From assembly GCF_002453355.1 (NCBI RefSeq), contig NZ_DKGQ01000057.1:95611-141670 (forward strand): a DNA stretch of 46,060 nucleotides, in the 5' to 3' direction. The notes under the pieces were generated by a model. It was not told where the DNA came from and made no database searches. It saw only the letters and a list, made by a program, of their open reading frames with translations. The position numbers were made by a program, and so were the translations under genes. Positions 23,368 through 31,964 of the stretch are shown piece by piece. The stretch comes from Psychrobacter sp. UBA6766 (lineage in GTDB: Bacteria > Pseudomonadota > Gammaproteobacteria > Pseudomonadales > Moraxellaceae). Numbering within the stretch: position 1 is the stretch's first letter; every line of letters starts with the position of its first letter.

Positions 23368-25023
23368 TTATAATGATTTTAAGAAAGCTGTTAACTCAGC
23401 ACGACCTTGTTTGTCTAACTTTAATACTTTTTGTTTCTGTTTTTCCGCTTCGCCGCCATGCCAGAGCACCGCTTCCATTAAGGTGCGCGCGCGGCCATCA
23501 TGTAAAAATGTCGCTTGCGGATCGACCGTTTGCGCAAGGCCAATGCCCCACAATGCAGGCGTACGCCATTCATAAGAATTGGCTAAAAATTCAACCTGTA
23601 AATCTTTTGACGGCAGTTTGCCCGCTATTGTACGATCGGCAAGATCATTGCCCATGTCGTGCAACAACAAATCCGTATAAGGATAAATCACTTGTCCGTG
23701 CTGCTCAAGATGGTCATCATCGGTTTTTAGCAAATGATACCTTGGCGTATGACAGCTTTGACAGCCCATATCATAAAAACGTTTTTTGCCTGCCAACACC
23801 AACTCGTCTTCGGCATTGCGGCGATGCGGCACCGCCAGATTACGGGTATAAAATTCGACGAACTTTGCTACTTCATCGTTGACTTCGACGGGCGGTTTGC
23901 CATTACCTTGCTCATCAGCGCCAGTCGCTGCATTGACACAAGCAGTCTGCGTTGGCATACACGATTCATGCGGACGGATGTTAGAAGTCAGCCCCATATC
24001 TTCATTAAACGCACTTTGATTTTGGGTAATCAGTTTGGTTTGGCCCGCTTTCCAGCCAAAACGTCCCAAGGCGACTTTACCCGTTTGCGGATCCATCACC
24101 ATATTAAATTTGCCGCTAATGTCGCTATCGGCATTATTTGCCTTTATCGCTTGTTTTTTGATATCGTCGTCAGGGATTTGTTCGAGCAGCCCCAGCCCAA
24201 TCATCGGCAAAGCAACACGCGGCGACACCATCAGCTCATCATCAAATGGGCCATAACCCGGTTTGGTCAAATTGAAGGTTGGCGCGCGCAACGTCTCGAC
24301 ATGACCATCAGCAAAGGTAACCGGTTTATCTGTCCACTGTACCGCAATTCTTGCTTCGGCAGGGACACCTTGAACGCCGCGATCCTGCAATTGACCGCCG
24401 TACATAGGATGGACGACTTTTTCAATCAATGAATTTTTTAATTTCTGGCGTTGTTCGTCGGTGGTAGCAGGCATCGCAAGACGGATGAGTAAACTGTCAG
24501 CATCGTCATCACTGCTCATCGGCGCATGACCGCGACCGTCTTTGATATGACACGATTGACAAGCAGCAACGTTAAATAAGGCACCAAGCCCATCACGGCT
24601 ATCGGTACTCGCCGGCGCGACCACCCAAGGTTGCCTAAAAAACGCATTACCAATAAAGAATGCGCCTTTACGTGAGGCAGTGATATTCGAGGAAGGTTTA
24701 GAGTAGCTCTCGCTAGTGGTAATGCTAATGCCAGTATCGCCACCTTGCTTAATTTCTTGCGGATCAAAGCTGGCGAGCTGCTGCATAGGTACGCCTGCTA
24801 GCGCTTCAATTGTTTGAGCACGTTCAGAAGTTATGGCTTGCGAATGGCTATTTTCTTGAGCTTTGCTATCATTATTATTAGCAGCATTATCACTCGGTTG
24901 GCAAGCGCTTAATGATAATGCACATGCTATTCCTAATGATAGCTTGAATGGCGAATTCTTAAATATCAAAGAGGAATAGAACGCGATAGATTGTTTGGTT
25001 GTTAACACCTTACTGCTGCTCAT
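23368..25023 (-). CDS. Di-heme cytochrome, DUF1111 family thiol-oxidoreductase-like
   Basis: A 551-residue secreted protein of the DUF1111 di-heme family. An N-terminal lipoprotein-like signal (LSACQPSD) is followed by two CxxCH heme-binding motifs: CQSCH at about residues 155-159 and CQSCH at about 421-425. Conserved segments include GRGHAPMSSDDDADSLLIRL and, near the end, TFLHDGRARTLMEAVLWHGGEAEKQKQ, typical of this family. Located between two imelysin genes; the clustered proteins are thought to handle iron at the cell surface. The 90-base gap before the second imelysin suggests the same transcript. Function is inferred from context. Confidence 0.9.
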   Translation of the reverse strand: MSSSKVLTTKQSIAFYSSLIFKNSPFKLSLGIACALSLSACQPSDNAANNNDSKAQENSHSQAITSERAQTIEALAGVPMQQLASFDPQEIKQGGDTGISITTSESYSKPSSNITASRKGAFFIGNAFFRQPWVVAPASTDSRDGLGALFNVAACQSCHIKDGRGHAPMSSDDDADSLLIRLAMPATTDEQRQKLKNSLIEKVVHPMYGGQLQDRGVQGVPAEARIAVQWTDKPVTFADGHVETLRAPTFNLTKPGYGPFDDELMVSPRVALPMIGLGLLEQIPDDDIKKQAIKANNADSDISGKFNMVMDPQTGKVALGRFGWKAGQTKLITQNQSAFNEDMGLTSNIRPHESCMPTQTACVNAATGADEQGNGKPPVEVNDEVAKFVEFYTRNLAVPHRRNAEDELVLAGKKRFYDMGCQSCHTPRYHLLKTDDDHLEQHGQVIYPYTDLLLHDMGNDLADRTIAGKLPSKDLQVEFLANSYEWRTPALWGIGLAQTVDPQATFLHDGRARTLMEAVLWHGGEAEKQKQKVLKLDKQGRAELTAFLKSL

Positions 25024-25340
25024 AGGGGACCTTAGTTCTGATATAGAACCATTAAAAACGCGTGCTATAATTTTTTCACTTCTATTCGATAAGTATTTCT
25101 AGTCGATCATTATGTCACTTCGATAAATAATCGCTGCGCCTAACATCTTTGTCTATTCTATTGTGCTAAAAAAAAACACGCTGCCAACAGCGATCGACAG
25201 CGTGTATATTATACCTAAATTATTTTTCCATGAAAATAATTCTCATTCACTGATAACGACTCATCAGGCATATAAATACAGGCAATGAATAGCACTCTAA
25301 GTTTAAACAGTAAGCATTGCCTTAAACAGTAAGCGCTATC
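25024..25340. other. Gap between first imelysin and DUF1111 genes
   Basis: The 317-base gap holds a strong minus-strand terminator (25168-25205) and a weaker Fur-like stretch (25232-25250, about 13 of 19 consensus positions by eye). It therefore looks like a boundary between two transcription units, or an attenuated operon. No gene is seen. Confidence 0.5.
25168..25205 (-). terminator. Terminator after the first imelysin gene
   Basis: On the minus strand the stem ACACGCTG / CAGCGTGT is followed by TTTTTTTTT. It lies between the first imelysin gene and the DUF1111 gene. Confidence 0.85.
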
Positions 25341-26795
25341 TTAAAACTGTGAGCCTGCATCAGCATCTAGATTGTCGATGCCAACTGCTTTTGCCGCATT
25401 TTCGATCCCATCTGTTAGCTCTTGTAAACTCGTAATGCTGCTTTCAATCCAGCCGCGGCGTTTATTTTGCTCCTCAGCAGAGATACCATGCTTGCTGGCT
25501 TGACCTACCGTGGCAATCATTTGATCTACCTTGATGCCTTCTTTCTCGCCTTTTTCAACAATCACATTAAATGCCGCTTCTACTTTAGCAAAGTCAGCCA
25601 CTAACTGATCAGCCGCTTCTTTATTGCCGGTATCGACAAGATAGTTCTTTAGTCCATAACCACCCACTGTTTTACCAGCGACAGTTTTGTAGCTGCCATT
25701 AAAAATATTTTGGATACCACGAGCATTATTAGCATAGCTCAAATGGGTCAAATCACTAAAGCATTCATGCTCATCTTCGGTAGAGCCAGTGACGAAAGCT
25801 ACCTGAATACGTTCAGAGGCCAACTCACCAAGTGCTAAGCTGCCCATTTGATACATGATTTGACGTAGGCCGTTTTTGTCTTTACGTGCCATCATGTCGC
25901 TACGTAGGGTATTTTCGCTATCAGGTTGCCACTGAGCTTCCATCGCGGTTAAATCATCGACCAATAGCTGAGTGACCGCTTTTAAATACTGTCCACGGCG
26001 CTCGCAAATACTGGCATCGGTGTTTTTAGTTTCTCCGCTGGTGCATTCACCATCGGTAGTCATATAGTCGCTAACCGGACGATTACCTGCGCCTTCACCG
26101 ACACCATTGGTATCTTGACCCCACAGCAGAAACTCAATCGCATGATAGCCCGTGGTGACATTGGCCTCGCTACCACCAATCTCATTCATCTCAGCCAGTA
26201 GTTCAGGTGTAATAGTACTCGTATCTTGCTTGACGCTACCAACCGTGATGCTGTCGCTATTGATAATATTGTCTTGACTGTTATATTCGCCTTCATAGTT
26301 GTCACTGACATAGTCAATCAATGCCTCATCAAGCGGCCAAGCATTTACCTGCCCTTCCCAACCATCCACACTACCAATCGCACGTTTATCATTAGCAGTC
26401 ACAAAACCTTCATCAAAGCGAAACACCTCAGTCTGTGAATATGGCTGACGCGCGGCTTTATACGCCAATTTTGCGGCATCCAGATTGGCTTGAGTCGGCG
26501 TTTCTACATAAGTATTGACTGCCGTTTGTAACGTCTTGGCGGTTTCTAAAGCATCCTTGTAGGCAGCGTGCGCCATGTCCGCATAGCTAATCAATAAGCG
26601 ATCGGTATGCGCCTGATCAGCAGCTGACGAGGTTTTGCTATCCGTGTTTTCTGCCGCTTTGACGTCAGCTTGCGTATCTGCCGTTGCGGTCTCATCAGAC
26701 TGTTTGGTACATCCTGATACGAGCAGTATCCCTGCCAATGCAGCAGCTAAAGTAGTCGGTAAAATTTTACGGCTTGTCGCTGGGCTGTTATTCAT
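25341..26795 (-). CDS. Imelysin, iron-regulated protein A-like lipoprotein
   Basis: A 484-residue imelysin-family protein (IrpA/IcmP type) with a lipoprotein signal (LVSGC, Cys29). The signature GYHAIEFLLWGQD carries the GxHxxE motif (His218, Glu221). Further family blocks are RFDEGFVTANDKRAIGSVDGWEGQVNAWPLDEALIDYVS and CERRGQYLKAVTQLLVDDL. Imelysins are iron-regulated surface or periplasmic proteins; Pseudomonas IcmP has been described as an insulin-cleaving metalloproteinase. A Fur box lies upstream at 26947-26965, supporting iron-repressed transcription. First gene of the minus-strand cluster. Confidence 0.93.
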   Translation of the reverse strand: MNNSPATSRKILPTTLAAALAGILLVSGCTKQSDETATADTQADVKAAENTDSKTSSAADQAHTDRLLISYADMAHAAYKDALETAKTLQTAVNTYVETPTQANLDAAKLAYKAARQPYSQTEVFRFDEGFVTANDKRAIGSVDGWEGQVNAWPLDEALIDYVSDNYEGEYNSQDNIINSDSITVGSVKQDTSTITPELLAEMNEIGGSEANVTTGYHAIEFLLWGQDTNGVGEGAGNRPVSDYMTTDGECTSGETKNTDASICERRGQYLKAVTQLLVDDLTAMEAQWQPDSENTLRSDMMARKDKNGLRQIMYQMGSLALGELASERIQVAFVTGSTEDEHECFSDLTHLSYANNARGIQNIFNGSYKTVAGKTVGGYGLKNYLVDTGNKEAADQLVADFAKVEAAFNVIVEKGEKEGIKVDQMIATVGQASKHGISAEEQNKRRGWIESSITSLQELTDGIENAAKAVGIDNLDADAGSQF

Positions 26796-26946
26796 ACACG
26801 TCCTCGATGAAATATATTAAATAAGATGGCAAAAGATAAAATAGTAAAAGGGAGTTTAAAGAATGATAATTTCAACAAGGTAAAATCTAGTATTTATTTA
26901 AATCCTAATTAAATGCTGACAAAATTCAATCCCTGCAAATTATAAT

Positions 26947-26965
26947 GTTATTGATAACTATTATC
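26947..26965. promoter_or_regulatory. Candidate Fur box
   Basis: GTTATTGATAACTATTATC matches the 19-base Fur consensus GATAATGATAATCATTATC at 15 of 19 positions by eye. It lies about 150 bases upstream of the first imelysin gene. Confidence 0.7.
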
Positions 26966-27001
26966 AAATATAATTTTTTGAATATTAGACACATTTTAAG
27001 C

Positions 27002-27036
27002 AAAAAAAAGACCAACTTTACGTCGGTCTCTTTTAT
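27002..27036 (-). terminator. Terminator of the OmpA-like gene
   Basis: On the minus strand GAGACC / GGTCTT arms enclose a short loop and are followed by TTTTTTTT. It lies directly behind the stop of the OmpA-like gene. Confidence 0.75.
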
Positions 27037-27068
27037 ATAATTCTAAATTACTAATGCACTGGCATCAA

Positions 27069-27722
27069 TTAACGAACGCTACTTGGCGCATTAACGGTCA
27101 ACTCAACACGGCGGTTTTGTTGACGGCCGTATTCAGAACTATTATCAGCAACTGGACGAGACTCGCCATAAGCAACTACATTAATACGGCTAGATGCTAC
27201 ACCGCGAGCACTTAGATAGTTTGCTACTGCATAAGCGCGATCACGTGATAATTTCATGTTATAAGAATCAGAACCTTTACTATCGGTATGACCGGCAATA
27301 GTAATAGTGTTCTGGTTATATTCATTCATTGTAGCCGCAAGTTTATCAAGCGTTGGTCTGAACGATGGGTTCAAAGACGCATCATCAAACGAGAATGTGA
27401 TATTTCCTGGCATAACTAGATCAATATTACCATTTGCATTTGGCGTAACGGTCACGCCAGTGCCAGCCATTTGCTGCTCTAGCTGCTTCGCTTGACGCTC
27501 CATGTAGTAGCCTACGCCTGCACCCAATGCTGCACCGATAGCCGCATCACGACCAGTTTTGCTACCGCCCGTAGCTTTTGAAATAGCTGCGCCGCCTGCT
27601 GCACCCGCTAGTGTACCAATTGCTGCTTTATTTAAACGTTGTTGTCCAGTATTTGGATCAGTAGCACAACCACTTAAAGCCAAACCTGATGCCAACGCTG
27701 CAACCATTAATGTATTACGCAT
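27069..27722 (-). CDS. OmpA-family lipoprotein with glycine zipper (YiaD-like)
   Basis: A 217-residue outer-membrane lipoprotein. The lipobox is LSGC (Cys19). A glycine-zipper stretch follows with repeated Gly/Ala (GTLAGAAGGAAIS, then AAIGAALGAGVGYYMERQ), about residues 37-75, and then the peptidoglycan-binding OmpA C-terminal domain. The latter shows TIAGHTDSKGSDSYNMKLSRDRA (Asp binding residue), with NYLSARGV after it and NRRVELTV near the end. This architecture matches YiaD-like proteins that tether the outer membrane to the cell wall. Terminator at 27002-27036. Confidence 0.93.
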   Translation of the reverse strand: MRNTLMVAALASGLALSGCATDPNTGQQRLNKAAIGTLAGAAGGAAISKATGGSKTGRDAAIGAALGAGVGYYMERQAKQLEQQMAGTGVTVTPNANGNIDLVMPGNITFSFDDASLNPSFRPTLDKLAATMNEYNQNTITIAGHTDSKGSDSYNMKLSRDRAYAVANYLSARGVASSRINVVAYGESRPVADNSSEYGRQQNRRVELTVNAPSSVR

Positions 27723-28221
27723 AATAAGTCCTCTTAAGTTAAAAAATTGAATATTAATAGATAAATTATGTTTTTTATAAATATTACTTATCGCAATTGC
27801 TTATCACAACGATATGTTAATAAACGCCTTTATTCGTTTACGCACACTTGTTGTCATTATGACAATTACCGTCTATTTATGTGTAATATTTTGTCACATC
27901 TATGTATGAAAAGTGCATAGGTGTTTATAGCTCATTGTTTATAAAAGCACCTTATTTGTTACCGCAAGTCACGTTTACAATCGTACACTCTAATTCTTTT
28001 CTGCTAAAATTGGCCAATAAAGCAGCTGGCGACAAAGATACTATAAAAGTATAAAGCCAAATAAAGATTGAACTTAAATAAGGGCTTATCTGCTATTAAC
28101 GCTAAAAGTTTTAACCAATAAAAGAGCTTTTATAAGAAAGGTGACAGCCACTCGAAGGTTTTGCAAACAGTCGATTAAAAAAGCTTGAGAGATTAACGAA
28201 ATAAATAGGAAGGGATTGGAT
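27723..28221. other. Long divergent intergenic region
   Basis: The 499-base AT-rich gap lies between the leftward OmpA-like gene and the rightward acyltransferase gene. It contains a perfect 7-1-7 palindrome at 27851-27865 (listed separately). No reading frame or RNA structure is convincing. Both promoters must lie here. Confidence 0.5.
27851..27865. promoter_or_regulatory. 15-base palindrome TTGTCAT-T-ATGACAA
   Basis: Perfect seven-base arms around one base, about 130 bases upstream of the OmpA-like gene start. Operator-like; the regulator is unknown. Confidence 0.3.
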
Positions 28222-29190
28222 ATGCGCTTGAACGCTGCTATGCAAAAAATTCACGAACGGGCTCCAAAACTTGGCAAGGCAATGTCGCTTGTAACAGCCA
28301 GTGGCGTCATCGCTGCCAATAGCTTTGGGGGCAGCATTCCGTTATGGCTCATGGGCGTGGGTAAAATCATTACGGGTGCTCCTATCGCCGATAAAACAGT
28401 GATTAAGATTGCTGACCATTGGATTAGTAGCAATAATGCGCTGATCGATACTATTTTGCCCCGTAAAGACTGGCGTGTTGATTTGCCGGACGATGTACGT
28501 TTGGATGGTAAATATCTGCTCGTCAGCAACCATCAATCCTGGGTAGATACTAGTATCGTGCAGTACATCAGTGAAAAGCGCTTACCGCTGACGCGTTTCT
28601 TTACCAAGTTTGAGCTGATTTACATTCCTATCGTTGGGCAAGCATTTTACTTTTTAGACTTTCCAATGATGCGCCGGCACTCTAAAGAGGAGATCGCCAA
28701 AAACCCTGCCCTTAAAGGTAAAGATATCGAAGAAGCCAAGCGCGCTTGTGCATTATTAAAAGATAAGCCGTTTACCTTATTAAATTATTTGGAAGGCACA
28801 CGCTTTACCCAAGAAAAACACGATAAGCAAAACTCCCCTTATACGCATCTATTAAAACCGCGCGCTGGCGGTTTATCACTAGCTATTAACGCTTTGGGCG
28901 CTAACATCGATGGTATCCTAGATATGACCATCGTTTATCCCGACGGCGTGCCGACCTATGGCGATTTATGGAAAGGCAATATCAAACGCTTGGGCGTTGA
29001 TGTCCGTTATATCGACATACCCGAAGACCTGTTTGCTGGCATTCAAAACGGCGGCTATGAAAACGATGACACAATCAAAGCACGAATGTTTGATTGGGTC
29101 GAGCAAATTTGGCAGCAAAAAGACCAGCGCATTACAAAAATGCTTGCTGAATTTGATGAAAGAAAGGTCGCTCAAACATCAAACACTTAG
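28222..29190 (+). CDS. Lysophospholipid acyltransferase-like protein (YihG/PlsC-type)
   Basis: A 322-residue membrane-associated acyltransferase. The catalytic NHQSWVD (His-x4-Asp) is at about residue 105, and the second block LEGTRF (substrate-binding EGTR) lies some 87 residues further on. A hydrophobic N-terminal segment (VTASGVIAANSFGGSIPLWLMGV) can anchor it to the inner membrane. Motif order and length fit YihG-type acyl-CoA or acyl-ACP: lysophosphatidate acyltransferases used in phospholipid synthesis. The ATG at 28222, behind AGGAAGGGA, is preferred over an in-frame TTG at 28216. It is followed by a membrane protein gene and minC in the same direction. Confidence 0.88.
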   Translation: MRLNAAMQKIHERAPKLGKAMSLVTASGVIAANSFGGSIPLWLMGVGKIITGAPIADKTVIKIADHWISSNNALIDTILPRKDWRVDLPDDVRLDGKYLLVSNHQSWVDTSIVQYISEKRLPLTRFFTKFELIYIPIVGQAFYFLDFPMMRRHSKEEIAKNPALKGKDIEEAKRACALLKDKPFTLLNYLEGTRFTQEKHDKQNSPYTHLLKPRAGGLSLAINALGANIDGILDMTIVYPDGVPTYGDLWKGNIKRLGVDVRYIDIPEDLFAGIQNGGYENDDTIKARMFDWVEQIWQQKDQRITKMLAEFDERKVAQTSNT

Positions 29191-29216
29191 AATAATATTC
29201 AAAACCCTCTCTTCTT

Positions 29217-29240
29217 TCAGTCGGCGAACTGGGCGACTGA
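29217..29240. other. Stem-loop after the acyltransferase gene
   Basis: TCAGTCG / CGACTGA arms with a ten-base loop. There is no strong T-run, so it may be a weak terminator or an RNA-stability element. Confidence 0.35.
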
Positions 29241-29254
29241 TTGTATATCAAAGT

Positions 29255-29299
29255 TTTTATGCAAAAAGATTTTATGCAAAAGGATTTTATATAAAAAGA
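29255..29299. repeat. Three tandem 15-base units
   Basis: TTTTATGCAAAAAGA, TTTTATGCAAAAGGA and TTTTATATAAAAAGA follow directly on one another (29255, 29270, 29285), in the intergenic region between the acyltransferase and the membrane protein genes. Such units may change in copy number between strains. Confidence 0.75.
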
Positions 29300-29449
29300 T
29301 AAGAGATAAAATACCAAATTATAATGGTTGATGGCTTGTTTTTTGGCATGATTCATTGATAATGTGAATAACCGTTAAAACTCGTTGCTTATTTGGTAGT
29401 GGTTGGCGCAAAGCGCTTCACTACTAAGCCATTTACTATTTAATAAGGT

Positions 29450-30550
29450 ATGACTGTGCCCGCCTCTTCTACTACCAGCGCGCCTATAAAACCAACGCCC
29501 GCGCTCAATCAGTCCTTAGATTTATCGCATAGCCCGCCGCCAAAACCAAATCGTCCCAAGCCCAATCGCTTGAAGCTGACCTATGATATCGTGATGATTA
29601 TTGCCATCAGTATTGATTTATTACTCATCAGTATCGATGCTATCTTGATGAGTAATTTTAGTAGCAATACGGCGCCGCGTTTAGCAATGAGCGAGACACT
29701 AAATTGGTATCGCAACCATGTCCATGATACGTTACGAACCGCAGGCGGCTTTTTTACCCTATTTTTGATTGCTGAGCTGCTGTTGCGCTGGGCGATTGCC
29801 ATTAAACAAAAAATTTATTACCGCTGGTTTTTCTTCCCTTTTGTGCATTGGTATGAGGTATTGGGCTGTTTTCCGCAGCTGCGCGCGCTGCGTTTATTTC
29901 GCGCCGTGATTATCGGACGCCGCTTATATCAGCTGGGTTATCAGGTATTGCCGCAGCCATGGATTAATCGCATTAATTTTTATATCAATTTACTGTTAGA
30001 AGAGTTGTCTGATCGCGTCATCTTAACGACCGTTCAGAGCTTTCGCCAGCAGCTAACTGATCCTAAAATGCATAAGTCGTTTATCGATTCTACTATCGCG
30101 CGCAATCGCGATGAGATTGAAGCAGCATTGCTATCGCTACTGCGCACTGAACTCGCGCCAAAGCTGCAAGCATTAACCGAATCCTCGGGCGGCGGTGCTA
30201 TGATTGCCACGGAAATGGGTAATGCGATTAAAGATGGGCTGGCCAATACGCCTGAGTTACGCCGCTATCTGCGTATGATTCCCATTGCCGGCACTTTAAT
30301 TGAGTCTCAGCTCCAGCATGTCGGGCACAATATTGGCGAAAACGTGGTATATGCGCTGAATGAGCGCCTCCTTGATGCCGAACGTATCGATGCTTTAATG
30401 GTTGCTATCGCCAGCGGCGTCTCTCAAATCGATACTAATAACAGCGCACTTGATACGTTAATCGCAAGCATCATCGCTGATGGTTTAGATGAATTTGAAG
30501 CTCAAATAAAGGTCCAGCAATGGAAGCATCAGGACATGCTCAATTTATAA
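29450..30550 (+). CDS. Membrane protein with ion-channel-like N-terminal half, unknown function
   Basis: A 366-residue protein. After a proline-rich N-terminus (about 40 residues) come two clear hydrophobic segments (about residues 46-68 and 98-115) and possibly a third around WYEVLGCFP. Next is an arginine-rich stretch LRALRLFRAVIIGRRL (about 145-160), reminiscent of the basic helix of voltage-sensor domains. The C-terminal half is hydrophilic and helical. No pore selectivity motif is visible, so an ion-channel role is only suggested. An in-frame GTG at 29456 has better spacing to AAGG than the ATG at 29450. The gene lies between acyltransferase and minC, in the same direction. Confidence 0.6.
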   Translation: MTVPASSTTSAPIKPTPALNQSLDLSHSPPPKPNRPKPNRLKLTYDIVMIIAISIDLLLISIDAILMSNFSSNTAPRLAMSETLNWYRNHVHDTLRTAGGFFTLFLIAELLLRWAIAIKQKIYYRWFFFPFVHWYEVLGCFPQLRALRLFRAVIIGRRLYQLGYQVLPQPWINRINFYINLLLEELSDRVILTTVQSFRQQLTDPKMHKSFIDSTIARNRDEIEAALLSLLRTELAPKLQALTESSGGGAMIATEMGNAIKDGLANTPELRRYLRMIPIAGTLIESQLQHVGHNIGENVVYALNERLLDAERIDALMVAIASGVSQIDTNNSALDTLIASIIADGLDEFEAQIKVQQWKHQDMLNL

Positions 30551-30659
30551 TGTTTTTAATAAGAACCAGATTTTTCGATAATCATACTTTGATGCTATAT
30601 GCCGAGGCAAAAACGGCATCGTGAACACCGCAACACGACCATTTTTGAGGATTTATATT

Positions 30660-31538
30660 ATGACGATTTCAGACAATAATCAGCAGGCGCTTGACTCCCC
30701 TAACACGCCAGCTTTGGCATTTTACGGTAAGATGTTGACCTTTTCGCGGCTACAGTTTAGCACCGATGATTTTGTGGCGATTACCAGCCAGCTTGAGACC
30801 ACTCTGAGCCATAAAAATAGCAATATCCCTGTATTGATTGACAGTGAGGTTGAGCAAGATTTATCGGCATTGGTAGAACTGCTTTGGTCGTGGGGTCTGC
30901 AACCTATTGGCGTGGTCACGGGATTACTTGACAATCAAGCACATGAGCTGCGCTTGGCGATATTCCCAGCAGATGGTAAACGTATCGAGCGTATTTTACC
31001 CAGTAAAAAAGCCACTGCTCAGCTAAGCCAAGTCGCCGCTTCTAAGGACAGCGCACAAACGACACCTGCAAACGATTCTGTCAGTCCTACTACGGATAAT
31101 ATTGGCTCAGCTGTAAATAGCCAAGCTGCTGCCACTGCAGAGGTAAATGCAACGACTGAAACCACCTTGACGGCAGAAACGCTCATTAGCGCTGAGCATA
31201 TTACCAGTCTTATTTATGATCAAATGCTACGCTCAGGGCAAAGTCTCAATCATGTCGGCGGTGATTTAATTTTAACCAACAGCGTCAATAGCGGCGCCGA
31301 AGCCATCACTGACAACAACTTGCACGTTTATGGCCGCGCCCAAGGACGATTGGTTGCAGGCGCAACGGGTGACAAAGACGCGCGTATTTTCTGCCAAGTA
31401 TTTAATCCTTCTTTGGTATCAGTCGCTGGCACGTATTGCTTACGCGATAACCTACCTGAGCACGTGATTGATAAATCCGTTGAAGTGCGTTATTTAGAAG
31501 GTCAAGGCTTGGTCTTTACCGTCATGGACGATGCTTAG
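30660..31538 (+). CDS. minC: Septum site-determining protein MinC
   Basis: A 292-residue MinC, the inhibitor of FtsZ ring formation that is activated by MinD at the cell poles. The N-terminal domain ends near residue 110. A long Ala/Thr/Ser-rich linker follows (about 112-170), and then the beta-helical C-terminal domain with HVGGDLILTNSVNSGAEAI, HVYGRAQGRLVAGATG and DARIFCQVFNPSLVSVAGTY, which is the MinD- and membrane-binding face. The ATG at 30660 has GAGG nine bases upstream; the 13 extra codons before it lack a ribosome binding site. It is separated from minD by 426 bases, unlike the compact minCDE operon of E. coli. Confidence 0.93.
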   Translation: MTISDNNQQALDSPNTPALAFYGKMLTFSRLQFSTDDFVAITSQLETTLSHKNSNIPVLIDSEVEQDLSALVELLWSWGLQPIGVVTGLLDNQAHELRLAIFPADGKRIERILPSKKATAQLSQVAASKDSAQTTPANDSVSPTTDNIGSAVNSQAAATAEVNATTETTLTAETLISAEHITSLIYDQMLRSGQSLNHVGGDLILTNSVNSGAEAITDNNLHVYGRAQGRLVAGATGDKDARIFCQVFNPSLVSVAGTYCLRDNLPEHVIDKSVEVRYLEGQGLVFTVMDDA

Positions 31539-31964
31539 GTTTTATCTGGCAATTCTATGACTCAGAGACTCAATGCAATCACGGTTAACTTAAAGGAATT
31601 CAAGGAATTCAGCGATAAACACTAAGTGGCATCTAAACATCATGGTTAATATTATAGTAAGTTTATTTAACAAAATTGCGCTATGATGAATTTTTAGCTC
31701 TGCCACTATTTACCAGCCTATTTTTGCTACTGTGAGCGTTGACATTGAATAGCTATTTAACAGGTTACAGAGCTGGCATAAATTCTTATAGCGGCTGTTT
31801 TTTATGCTTAAATACAGACTGGCTATAAGTTTTTGTATATGTATGCTAGGCTTACGCTCGCAGATAGCATATATACGCTAGGTAAACGACGAATAATTGT
31901 GCTACTTTATATCTATACTGTTTCATCTAATAAATATCCCATTAATTCATAGGAGTGTGCCATT
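31539..31964. other. Intergenic region between minC and minD with stem-loop
   Basis: AAGGAATTC occurs twice in tandem at 31593-31610. An imperfect inverted repeat TATGCTA (31842-31848) / TAGCATA (31865-31871) lies about 100 bases before minD. No gene is seen. Independent transcription of minDE from this gap is likely. Confidence 0.45.

Noticed and set aside
23734..24432. Long plus-strand ORF (232 codons) opposite the di-heme gene
   Set aside because: The minus strand has heme motifs and a signal peptide, while this frame shows no known motif.
25232..25250. Second Fur box between imelysin and DUF1111 genes
   Set aside because: Only about 13 of 19 positions match, and it lies upstream of a terminator, so it is mentioned in the gap entry but not called as a site.
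28958..29302. Plus-strand ORF overlapping the acyltransferase 3-prime end
   Set aside because: It lies in a shifted frame over a strong gene, and its end is only the translation of the 15-base tandem repeats.
31557..31625. 22-codon ORF after minC
   Set aside because: It is very short, lacks a ribosome binding site, and is mostly composed of the AAGGAATTC repeat.
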